Shown piece by piece: positions 1-6,054 of a stretch of DNA of 8,302 nt. The number at the start of each line of letters is the position of its first letter. Positions within the stretch are counted from its first letter, which is position 1. The translations under genes were made by a program, and so were the position numbers. The notes below the pieces were generated by a model that did not search any database, was not told where the DNA came from, and worked only from the letters and a program-made list of their open reading frames with translations. This stretch comes from Rickettsia typhi (lineage in GTDB: Bacteria > Pseudomonadota > Alphaproteobacteria > Rickettsiales > UBA1997), in the NCBI GenBank assembly GCA_945888585.1, contig CAMDAI010000052.1, positions 1-8,302 on the forward strand, read 5' to 3'.

Positions 1-793
1 CCATGCTAGTTTAATTGATGGAATCAGGCTTTCTAAAGCTCAGCGCTTCTTTTATGAATTTGATGATATGAAAGATTTAGAAGCAAAAATTAAAGATTCT
101 TTGCCTAAAAGCAAAAATCGCGTAATTGTAACCGATGGTGTGTTTTCAATGGATGGTGATATTGCCAAATTAAATGAAATTTGTGACTTAGCCGAAAAAT
201 ATGATTGCTTAGTAATGGTTGATGATTCTCATGCCACCGGATTTACCGTAGAAAATGGCCGCGGCACTGCTGAATTTTGTGGAGTTGAAGGTAGAATCGA
301 CATTTTATCTAGCACACTTGGTAAAGCTTTAGGTGGAGCTGGAGGCGGCTTCATTGCCTCTAAAAAAGAAATTGTTGATAAATTACGCAATAAATCTCGT
401 CCTTATTTATTTTCCAACAACATGATTCCAGCGGTTTCCGCCGTTGCAATTGCTATTATAGATAATTTAAAAAATTCTAAAGATTTAATCAAAAAACTAG
501 CTGAAAATACTAAATATTTCCGCAGCAAAATGGTAGAAGCTGGCTTCAATATTCGCCCCGGAATTCATCCAGTTGCACCCGTAATGTTGGGCGATGCTAA
601 ATTAGCTTCAGCAATTGCTAAGGATCTAATCGAAAATGAAGGAATTTATGTTATTGCTTTTTCTTTTCCCGTGGTTCCTAAAAATGAAGCCAGAATTCGC
701 GTACAAATTTCTGCATCTCATACTAAAGAACATTTAGATCAGGCAATCAAAGCCTTCATTAAAGTTGGTAAAAAACATGGAGTTATAAAATAA
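1..793 (+). CDS. kbl: Glycine C-acetyltransferase (2-amino-3-ketobutyrate CoA ligase), 5'-truncated
   Basis: This PLP-dependent enzyme interconverts 2-amino-3-ketobutyrate plus CoA with glycine plus acetyl-CoA, the second step of threonine breakdown through threonine dehydrogenase. The frame is open from base 2 and begins HASLIDGIRLSKAQRF, matching the middle of Kbl, so about the first third (roughly 135 of about 398 residues) lies outside the window. The ATG at 68 is an internal methionine. Visible fold-type I features are TDGVFSMDG, the cofactor-contacting VDDSHATG, and the Schiff-base lysine in TLGKALGG (codon 323-325). The C-terminal EARIRVQISASHT carries the carboxylate-binding arginine. 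VDDSH, TLGKALGG and PVVPK separate it from the paralogues 5-aminolevulinate synthase and BioF. No tdh (threonine dehydrogenase) follows; the next gene begins immediately after the TAA. The identification is secure; only the 5' end is missing. Confidence 0.95.
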   Translation, partial: HASLIDGIRLSKAQRFFYEFDDMKDLEAKIKDSLPKSKNRVIVTDGVFSMDGDIAKLNEICDLAEKYDCLVMVDDSHATGFTVENGRGTAEFCGVEGRIDILSSTLGKALGGAGGGFIASKKEIVDKLRNKSRPYLFSNNMIPAVSAVAIAIIDNLKNSKDLIKKLAENTKYFRSKMVEAGFNIRPGIHPVAPVMLGDAKLASAIAKDLIENEGIYVIAFSFPVVPKNEARIRVQISASHTKEHLDQAIKAFIKVGKKHGVIK

Positions 794-1108
794 ATGCAAA
801 AAAAACCTGATAAAAGTTTAATCTTTATCAAAGCTACAGTAATTGCTCTTGGCATTGTTTTAATTACCTCAATCCCAGCTTTATTTATATTAAAAAATCG
901 TCAAAAAAATCATGAAATTAACTGCTCTAATTTAGAAATTAAAATTAACAGCAAAATTGCTGAATTTAAAACTGAAGAGAATTCAATCATTATTTTAACT
1001 GAGGCTGACAAACAAAAAAAACAGGAAATAATTAAAATTTCCCTGGGAATTGATAATCGAAATTGCCCAAAGATTATTAATAGATTCGTAATTGAAAATG
1101 CTAGATAA
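794..1108 (+). CDS. Small single-pass membrane protein of unknown function
   Basis: The predicted protein has 104 residues. It has a short Lys-rich N-terminus, one hydrophobic segment at about residues 8-33 (IKATVIALGIVLITSIPALF), a basic stop (LKNRQKN), and a polar region of about 70 residues. By the positive-inside rule this could be an inner-membrane anchor with a soluble domain; the orientation is not certain. The soluble part alternates short hydrophobic and polar stretches (KIAEFKTEENSIIILTEA), suggesting a small beta-rich domain, and has two cysteines. I recognise no family. The ATG directly follows the kbl TAA. A GGAG at 779-782 lies 11 bases upstream and may be its ribosome binding site. 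The 3' end overlaps dgt by 11 bases, so translation is probably coupled and the three genes co-transcribed. Gene packing supports a real gene; the function is unknown. Confidence 0.7.
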   Translation: MQKKPDKSLIFIKATVIALGIVLITSIPALFILKNRQKNHEINCSNLEIKINSKIAEFKTEENSIIILTEADKQKKQEIIKISLGIDNRNCPKIINRFVIENAR

Positions 1109-2258
1109 TTTAGCACCTTACGCTTCCAATCCAATCAATTCTAAAGGCCGTTTTTATGATGAAGGCGATTGCAAATATCGCTCAATTTATGGAAGAGATC
1201 GTGACCGTATCATTAATTCCAGCGCTTTTCGCCGCCTTCAATATAAAACTCAAGTATTTGTAAATCATGAAGGAGATCATTTTCGCACTCGCTTAACTCA
1301 CTCCCTAGAAGTTGCTCAAATTGCCAGATGGATTGCCAGCGGACTTAATGTTCACAAAGATCTAGCTGAAGTAGTTTCACTTGCTCATGATCTTGGCCAC
1401 GCCCCATTTGGACATGCCGGTGAAGATGCTTTAAATCAAAAAATGCAGGATTTTGGTGGACCAAACTTCAGATTTTCTCATAATGATCACACCTTAAAAA
1501 TCATCACAAAATTAGAAAAATCCTTTGTTGCTTTTGAAGGTTTAAATCTTTCTTGGGAAATGTTGGAAGGAGTAGTCAAACATAACGGACCTCTGCTAGA
1601 TCAAAGCAAAATTCATAGTTACATTTATCAGTATAATGAAAAACATGATTTAGATTTAACCAGATTTCCTTCGATTGAATCTCAGATTTCAGCAATCTCT
1701 GATGATATTGCTTATAATAATCACGATATTGAGGACGGTATCCGAGCCGAGTTATTTAGAATTGAAGATTTATTTGAACTTCCTCTAATTGGAGAAAAAT
1801 TCAAAAAAATCTCTCGAGAAAATCCCAATGCCAGACGTGAATTAATCGTTAGTGAAGTAAAACATCAGGCAACAACAGATATGATTTTAAATGTTATTGG
1901 CACAACTAAAGAAAATATTCAAAACTATCAAATTAAAACCTCTGATGATGTTAGAAATTTGGGAAAATTCTTAGTGCATTTTTCACCGGAAATGGAAAAA
2001 ACTCATCAAGAAATCAAAAAATTCTTAATGAAAAGTATGTATCGTCATTACAAAGTTAATCGTATGACTCAGAACGCCAACAAAATAGTTGGCGTTCTTT
2101 TTGATTTCTTTATTAAAAATCCTAGTTGCCTTCCTGATGAACGCCAAAAGTTAGCCGAGAAAATTACCGATAAAAAAGAATTGGCAATTTTAGTTTCGGA
2201 TTACATAGCTGGAATGACTGACCGCTATGCCATTAAAGAATTTAAAAGCCTTGCATAA
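1098..2258 (+). CDS. dgt: Deoxyguanosinetriphosphate triphosphohydrolase-like protein (dGTPase, HD superfamily)
   Basis: This family hydrolyses dNTPs, classically dGTP, to the deoxynucleoside and tripolyphosphate, and so adjusts dNTP pools in the cytoplasm. From the ATG at 1098 the protein has 386 residues, the usual size of the shorter alphaproteobacterial type and well below the roughly 505 of E. coli Dgt. Metal-binding HD-domain residues are visible: His in RTRLTHSLEV (H68), the His-Asp pair in LAHDLGHAPFGHAGE (H97-D98), and Asp in the ISDDIAYNNHDIEDG stretch near residue 202. The N-terminal SSAFRRLQYKTQVF with NHEGDHFRTR is the family signature. A TTG at 1092 would add two residues, but ATG 1098 is preferred. 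The start lies inside the end of the upstream gene, with no clear Shine-Dalgarno, which suggests coupling. A strong hairpin with a T-run lies inside the coding sequence at 2072-2102. Confidence 0.95.
   Translation: MLDNLAPYASNPINSKGRFYDEGDCKYRSIYGRDRDRIINSSAFRRLQYKTQVFVNHEGDHFRTRLTHSLEVAQIARWIASGLNVHKDLAEVVSLAHDLGHAPFGHAGEDALNQKMQDFGGPNFRFSHNDHTLKIITKLEKSFVAFEGLNLSWEMLEGVVKHNGPLLDQSKIHSYIYQYNEKHDLDLTRFPSIESQISAISDDIAYNNHDIEDGIRAELFRIEDLFELPLIGEKFKKISRENPNARRELIVSEVKHQATTDMILNVIGTTKENIQNYQIKTSDDVRNLGKFLVHFSPEMEKTHQEIKKFLMKSMYRHYKVNRMTQNANKIVGVLFDFFIKNPSCLPDERQKLAEKITDKKELAILVSDYIAGMTDRYAIKEFKSLA
2072..2102 (+). terminator. Terminator-like hairpin inside dgt
   Basis: GAACGCCAAC (2072-2081) and GTTGGCGTTC (2088-2097) form a perfect 10-bp stem with a 6-base loop, followed directly by five T residues (2098-2102). 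This has the form of an intrinsic terminator but sits about 160 bases before the dgt stop codon, in a frame that reads through as NANKIVGVLF. A second GAACGCCAA at 2139-2147 could pair with the same right arm and disrupt the hairpin. The structure is clear in the sequence; whether it terminates transcription is unknown, and conserved codons could produce it by chance. Confidence 0.4.
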
Positions 2259-2299
2259 ACAATAACCGATAAATTATCTATAATGTATCAAAGGCTTTT
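2244..2299. terminator. Possible bidirectional terminator between convergent genes
   Basis: AAAAGCCTT (2244-2252) and AAGGCTTTT (2291-2299) form a perfect 9-bp inverted repeat with A/T ends, enclosing the stop of dgt (2256-2258) and the stop of the convergent gene (2274-2276). Position and symmetry suit a shared terminator. The 38-base loop and the lack of a longer T-run make it weak. Confidence 0.3.
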
Positions 2300-2792
2300 C
2301 ATTTGCTCCAAGAATTTTTTCTAACTGAGGTTTTTGATATAAATTCCAAAACAGTTTATTGTTCACATCATCCTTTATTCCCTTTGGTAAAGGCTTGAAA
2401 TTATCAATAATGCTACTTACTGTTTTAGTATAAAGATCTTGATTTTTAGTTATATCGATTCCATTACTTTCATATAAAGCTCTGGCTGATAAAAATGTTG
2501 CAAAAAATGCCCTAACTGAGCGAACATCTAATCTTGGATTAAATTCCTGAACTGTGATTCCATCATGAGTACGTTCATTAAATCTTATGTCTCTCGATCC
2601 GGTTGTTTTTCCAATTAATGAAAACAATGCTTCGTCAACTTTATTTCCATCTTTAAAAGCGGATTTAAGTACTAATAAAAAATTAGTTATCAAAGCGCAA
2701 TTATTTTGATGACCAAATCTACCATTTTGTACAAAAGCTTTTACTACAAAGATTATCCGATTGTAATCTTTCCAAAGCAGTTTCCACGGCAA
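2274..2792 (-). CDS. Unrecognised protein, C-terminal part of a frame-broken gene
   Basis: This frame runs in +1 relation to the upstream one at 2719-3411 and overlaps it by 74 bases. The first usable start is a TTG at 2792 with no convincing Shine-Dalgarno, inside the other frame, so independent translation is doubtful. The more natural reading is a single protein of about 380 residues whose frame changes near 2740-2760. The part with good coding character begins around FVVKAFVQNGRFGHQNN and continues through SLIGKTTGSRDIRFNERTHD to the TAG-free end at a TAA. It is soluble, mixed alpha/beta in composition, with no membrane segment or signal peptide, and I recognise no domain. QDLYTKTVSSIIDNF (about 2397-2441) resembles by eye the ELYSKTLDKVVNGEF repeat upstream, which supports a single original gene. 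It could be a pseudogene, a programmed frameshift, or a sequencing error. Confidence 0.5.
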   Translation of the reverse strand: MPWKLLWKDYNRIIFVVKAFVQNGRFGHQNNCALITNFLLVLKSAFKDGNKVDEALFSLIGKTTGSRDIRFNERTHDGITVQEFNPRLDVRSVRAFFATFLSARALYESNGIDITKNQDLYTKTVSSIIDNFKPLPKGIKDDVNNKLFWNLYQKPQLEKILGANEKPLIHYR

Positions 2793-3411
2793 AAATTCGA
2801 GTTTCTATAATTTTATCTTGATCCAACTTGCTGGATAACTCCACCTCAGTCCAAGAATCTTTTTTATAATTCTTTTTATTATACTTTAAATTAAATTCTC
2901 CATTAACCACTTTATCTAAAGTTTTACTATAAAGTTCCGCATCTTCGAAATTCTTTTTATTATACTTTAAATTAAAGTCTTCATTAACAAATTTATGTAA
3001 AGTTTTACTATAAAATCCCGCATCTTCGATAGTTGCTAAACCATCATAAATACTATTATCAATTACAGTTACCACATGATTTTCTACTGCAAGATAACCA
3101 TTTTTACTATCTTTGGTAAAATTTTTCTGAGATATTCTACTATAATAGCTTGAACCATGAGGCTTCATACTAACAACGCCCTTACTAATATTGTTAGAAC
3201 CAATTTTTGTATCTCCCTCATCATATAAAATTTGCCCTTCGGAAAAATCTAGTGAATGCCTTTCATAATCAGCTTCATCACTTGTTTGAAATTTTATAAA
3301 TTCAGAAATATCAGACTTTGAGATCACAATATCTTCAGTTCTTAACCTCCGAGATTTTGGATTTACTATTTTAGAATTAGGAATATTCCTATTTTGAACA
3401 TTTTGTTTCAT
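2719..3411 (-). CDS. Unrecognised hydrophilic protein with tandem repeats, N-terminal part of a frame-broken gene
   Basis: This frame encodes 230 residues from an ATG at 3411, preceded by AAAGG six bases upstream, one of the clearest ribosome binding sites in the window. The product is Lys-, Asn-, Ser- and Asp-rich, with no signal peptide or membrane segment. Residues about 128-181 are two 27-residue tandem units, DAGFYSKTLHKFVNEDFNLK and DAELYSKTLDKVVNGEFNLK, each ending in YNKKN. A weak third resemblance follows (TEVELSSKLDQDK). The last dozen residues (LCSKSFCTKW) look like out-of-frame translation. The neighbouring frame continues at that point with better coding character, so the true C-terminus is probably the 2274-2792 segment. 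No family is recognised; a lineage-specific orphan or a secreted effector are guesses only. It stands alone on the minus strand between two plus-strand operons, which would suit an acquired accessory gene. Confidence 0.6.
   Translation of the reverse strand: MKQNVQNRNIPNSKIVNPKSRRLRTEDIVISKSDISEFIKFQTSDEADYERHSLDFSEGQILYDEGDTKIGSNNISKGVVSMKPHGSSYYSRISQKNFTKDSKNGYLAVENHVVTVIDNSIYDGLATIEDAGFYSKTLHKFVNEDFNLKYNKKNFEDAELYSKTLDKVVNGEFNLKYNKKNYKKDSWTEVELSSKLDQDKIIETRIFAVETALERLQSDNLCSKSFCTKW
2868..3029 (-). repeat. Two tandem 81-bp coding repeat units
   Basis: The units 2868-2948 and 2949-3029 are offset by exactly 81 bases and nearly identical over most of their length; for example the run AATTCTTTTTATTATACTTT (+ strand) occurs at both 2868 and 2949. 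The period is 27 codons, so the repeat keeps frame and duplicates a protein segment. Differences are scattered substitutions, some changing amino acids, so the duplication is not brand new. Confidence 0.85.
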
Positions 3412-3417
3412 AATGAA

Positions 3418-3422
3418 CCTTT
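3418..3422 (-). promoter_or_regulatory. Ribosome binding site of the minus-strand orphan
   Basis: On the minus strand AAAGG lies six bases before the ATG at 3411. Most plus-strand genes in the window have no comparable Shine-Dalgarno, so this supports that start codon. Confidence 0.55.
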
Positions 3423-3657
3423 AAAAAAAATTAAATAAAATTAAATTATTAAAAATGTGGCTTAACCAGCTTTAAATCATGATAAAATATGTATCAAGTA
3501 AATAATTAGAAAAATTTTTTGGTATAAATTTAATATGATTTGCTTAAAAAAATTTTATTTTAAAAACAAGCTCATGAAAAACAAAATCTTTTTATAATAA
3601 GATCCAATCTGCTAGCTTCTCGACAATTCTCCAAAAATATCTCATTAAATTTTATTC

Positions 3658-3685
3658 TTGCCAGAAATTTATCAGTCTTTATAAT
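3658..3685 (+). promoter_or_regulatory. Predicted sigma70-type promoter for ilvBN
   Basis: TTGCCA (3658-3663, five of six matches to the -35 consensus) and a perfect TATAAT (3680-3685) are 16 bases apart. Transcription would begin near 3692, giving a leader of about 30 bases before ilvB. That is too short for a classical leader-peptide attenuator. Another TATAAT at 3593-3598 has no -35 partner at a suitable distance. Confidence 0.5.
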
Positions 3686-3721
3686 CAGCCCTTCCTGACC
3701 TTGTAAAACAATTTAGCAAAA

Positions 3722-5497
3722 ATGGCTAACAACCAAAATAACAACAAATTTTCTGGCGCACAAATAATTGTTAAAGCCTTATTAAATGAAGGTGTAAACA
3801 CTGTATTTGGCTATCCGGGTGGCGCAATTCTTCCATTCTACGATGCACTTTTTGTGCAAAATGAACTAAGACATATTTTAGCTCGTCATGAACAAGCTGC
3901 TTCTCATGCTGCTGAAGGTTATGCCAGATCAACCGGCAAAGTTGGAACGATTATCGTAACTTCCGGCCCAGGCGCCACTAATGCCATCACTGGATTAACT
4001 GATGCCTATTTAGATTCAATTCCATTAGTTTGTATTTCTGGTCAAGTTGCTACCTCAGTTATTGGAACTGATGGTTTCCAAGAAGCTGACATCACTGGTC
4101 TAACTCGCCCTTGTACCAAATATAATTATTTAGTTAAAGATGTTAATGATTTAGGCTACATAATTCACGAAGCCTATCACATTGCCAGATCAGGTCGTCC
4201 TGGCCCAGTTTTAATTGATGTTCCTAAAGATGTTCAAAATAATTTAGGAATTTATAATGGTAAAATTGAAATCAATCGCAAATCCTATCAGCTTGGTCAT
4301 AAAATTGCCAAAGAACCGGAATTAAACAAAATTAATGAAGCAATAAATTTATTATCAAAAGCCAAAAAACCAATAATCTATACTGGCGGTGGCATTATAA
4401 ATTCTGGCCCAAGAGCCGCAAAATTATTACATGAATTCGTTACTCTAACTGGCTTTCCTATTACCAATACTTTAATGGGATTGGGCGGATTTCCTGGTAG
4501 TGATGATCATTTTATTGGCATGCTTGGAATGCATGGAACCTATGAAGCTAATATGGCTATGCATGATTGCGATGTTATGCTTAATATCGGCGCACGCTTT
4601 GATGATCGAGTTACTGGCTGTGTTGATAAATTTTCGCCAAACTCCAAAAAAATCCATATTGACATTGATGATGTTTCAATTGATAAAATCATTAAAACTG
4701 ATGTTGGTATCATTGCTGATGCTGGAGATGGAATTGAAGCTTTAATCTCAACTTGGAAAAAATTTGGTTTAAAAAACAGAAAAACAGAAATCGACAATTG
4801 GTGGAATCAAATCAATAAATGGCGCTCTGTGAAGAGTTTATGCTACGTTAACAGTGACAAAATCATCAAACCAAATTATGCAATTGAACGCATTAATGAA
4901 TTAACTAAAAAACACAGCCCCTTCATTTCAACTGACGTTGGACAACATCAAATGTGGGCCGCTCAATATCTAACTTTTGAAAAGCCAAATCACTGGTTAA
5001 CATCGGGTGGGCTTGGAACCATGGGATATGGGGTTCCCGCCGCAATTGGTGCTCAGATTGCTAACCCAGATAATCTGGTTATGTGCATTAGTGGTGACGC
5101 TTCATTTTTAATGAATATGCAAGAATTGGGCACATTAAAACAATATGAATTACCAGTTAAGATCATCATAATCAATAATCGCTATATGGGAATGGTGCGT
5201 CAATGGCAAGAATTGATTTACAATAGCAGGGAAAGCCATTCTTACATGGACTCTCTTCCAGATTTTGTCAAATTGGCCGAATGTTTTGGCATCAAGGGAA
5301 TTCGTTGTGATAATCCCAAAGAACTTGATAATAAGCTAAAAGAAATGTTTGATCACAAAGGCCCAGTACTTTTTGACTGTGTCGTAGAAAAATCTGAAAA
5401 TGTTTTTCCAATGATTCCAGCTGGCGCCGCTCATAATGAAATTTTACTTGGCAGCCAAGCAAAACAATATATTCAAAAAGATTTAAACGCGGTTTAA
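3722..5497 (+). CDS. ilvB: Acetolactate synthase large (catalytic) subunit
   Basis: This subunit (also named IlvI) condenses two pyruvates to 2-acetolactate, or pyruvate with 2-oxobutyrate to 2-aceto-2-hydroxybutyrate, the first shared step of valine/leucine and isoleucine synthesis. It uses thiamine diphosphate, Mg and FAD. Its 591 residues are full length. The N-terminal pyrimidine-binding domain shows VFGYPGGAILPFYDAL and the catalytic glutamate in RHEQAASHAAEGYAR (E57). The central FAD domain contains IGARFDDRVTG (about 280-289). The C-terminal pyrophosphate domain has the metal-binding motif from GDASFLM (448) to the NN at 475-476, then YMGMVRQWQELIY with W485. GDA in place of GDG is, as I recall, common in alphaproteobacterial forms. 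GQVATSVIG has Ala110 where plant enzymes have the herbicide-site Pro, as I recall for E. coli IlvI. The ATG at 3722 follows an in-frame stop at 3704. ilvN starts 2 bases after the stop. Confidence 0.97.
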   Translation: MANNQNNNKFSGAQIIVKALLNEGVNTVFGYPGGAILPFYDALFVQNELRHILARHEQAASHAAEGYARSTGKVGTIIVTSGPGATNAITGLTDAYLDSIPLVCISGQVATSVIGTDGFQEADITGLTRPCTKYNYLVKDVNDLGYIIHEAYHIARSGRPGPVLIDVPKDVQNNLGIYNGKIEINRKSYQLGHKIAKEPELNKINEAINLLSKAKKPIIYTGGGIINSGPRAAKLLHEFVTLTGFPITNTLMGLGGFPGSDDHFIGMLGMHGTYEANMAMHDCDVMLNIGARFDDRVTGCVDKFSPNSKKIHIDIDDVSIDKIIKTDVGIIADAGDGIEALISTWKKFGLKNRKTEIDNWWNQINKWRSVKSLCYVNSDKIIKPNYAIERINELTKKHSPFISTDVGQHQMWAAQYLTFEKPNHWLTSGGLGTMGYGVPAAIGAQIANPDNLVMCISGDASFLMNMQELGTLKQYELPVKIIIINNRYMGMVRQWQELIYNSRESHSYMDSLPDFVKLAECFGIKGIRCDNPKELDNKLKEMFDHKGPVLFDCVVEKSENVFPMIPAGAAHNEILLGSQAKQYIQKDLNAV

Positions 5498-5499
5498 AC

Positions 5500-6015
5500 A
5501 TGTCAGAAGAAATAAAAAAGCACGTAATTGCTATTCTAGTTGATAATGAATCTGGCGCTTTGGCTCGCATTGTTGATTTATTTTCTGGTCGCGGTTATAA
5601 CATCGAATCTCTCAATGTCGCACCCATTACTCAAGATAAAAAATTATCTCGTATCACCGTCACCTCTTACGGCAGGGCTGATACTATTGACTTAATTTGC
5701 AAATTATTAAATCGTATCGTTCCTGTCCATAATGCAGTTGAACTCACTAAAGAAGCTGGCTATATCGAACGTGAATTAGCATTAGTAAAAATTATCGGTG
5801 ATGATAAAAAACGTGAAGAGGCCATGATAATCGCCGATAAATATCGTACTCACATTGTTGATATAACCGGCAATTCAGTTGTGTTTGAAGTAATCGGAAC
5901 TTCTGTCAATATTGACAAAGTAATCGAAGAAATGTCGAATCTTGGTCTTGATGGCGTTTCTAGAACCGGAATTGCCGCCGGCTTTAAAGGTGAAAAAAAA
6001 TTACAAGACAGCTAA
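5500..6015 (+). CDS. ilvN: Acetolactate synthase small (regulatory) subunit
   Basis: This regulatory partner of the large subunit raises its activity and usually confers feedback inhibition by valine. At 171 residues it is of the long IlvH type (E. coli IlvH is about 163) rather than the short E. coli IlvN. The N-terminal ACT domain (about residues 6-80) shows the conserved VDNESGALARIVDLFSGRGYNIESL, the effector-binding loop, and LSRITVT. The C-terminal ACT-like domain (about 90-165) has ELALVKI near its start and the hallmark DGVSRTGIAA near its end. Only two bases separate the ilvB TAA from this ATG and no Shine-Dalgarno is evident, so the pair is almost certainly co-transcribed and translationally coupled. 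Valine sensitivity itself cannot be read from the sequence. Confidence 0.95.
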   Translation: MSEEIKKHVIAILVDNESGALARIVDLFSGRGYNIESLNVAPITQDKKLSRITVTSYGRADTIDLICKLLNRIVPVHNAVELTKEAGYIERELALVKIIGDDKKREEAMIIADKYRTHIVDITGNSVVFEVIGTSVNIDKVIEEMSNLGLDGVSRTGIAAGFKGEKKLQDS

Positions 6016-6019
6016 TAAA

Positions 6020-6033
6020 ATTTAGCGCTAAAT
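6020..6033. promoter_or_regulatory. 14-bp perfect palindrome ahead of the metal permease
   Basis: ATTTAGCGCTAAAT is a perfect palindrome in the 39-base gap between ilvN and the permease gene, 21 bases before its ATG. It could be an operator for a dimeric regulator. It does not match the Fur or Zur consensus boxes I know. At this base composition about one such palindrome is expected by chance in the window. Confidence 0.2.
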
Positions 6034-6054
6034 CTAACTATCCCAAATTAGAAA

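Larger units (their letters stand above)
3412..3721. other. 310-bp intergenic region between the divergent orphan and ilvB
   Basis: The half next to the orphan (3412-3595) is very AT-rich with many A and T runs, as expected for a promoter or spacer; no RNA gene is visible. The half next to ilvB is less AT-rich. It holds a sigma70-like promoter (3658-3685) and, on the minus strand, a 46-codon stretch without stops (3575-3712) that has no ATG and may be a gene remnant. I see no riboswitch or convincing attenuator. Confidence 0.6.

Noticed and set aside
1..793. Assigning the first gene to 5-aminolevulinate synthase or BioF
   Set aside because: VDDSHATG, TLGKALGG, PYLFSN and the PVVPK region match Kbl rather than the equivalent motifs of those paralogues.
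910..1134. Minus-strand open frame opposite the small membrane protein
   Set aside because: It is hydrophobic by composition only, spans two plus-strand genes and fits no operon; it is antisense noise.
3535..3564. Nine-residue open frame MICLKKILF, rich in Ile and Leu, upstream of ilvB, resembling an attenuator leader peptide
   Set aside because: It has no Shine-Dalgarno and no terminator/antiterminator hairpins follow. The best promoter lies downstream of it, and Ile and Leu codons are common by chance in such AT-rich DNA.
3593..3598. Perfect TATAAT upstream of ilvB
   Set aside because: No -35-like hexamer lies 15-19 bases upstream; the pair at 3658-3685 is much better.
4472..4797. Open frames on both strands (near 4472-4657, 4500-4745, 4540-4797) inside ilvB
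   Set aside because: They lie within the well-conserved FAD domain of IlvB, lack recognisable protein features and are shadows of its codons.
5292..5570. Minus-strand open frame across the ilvB/ilvN junction
   Set aside because: It overlaps two conserved coding regions, and its composition (many Leu, Phe, Cys, Arg) is typical of antisense translation.
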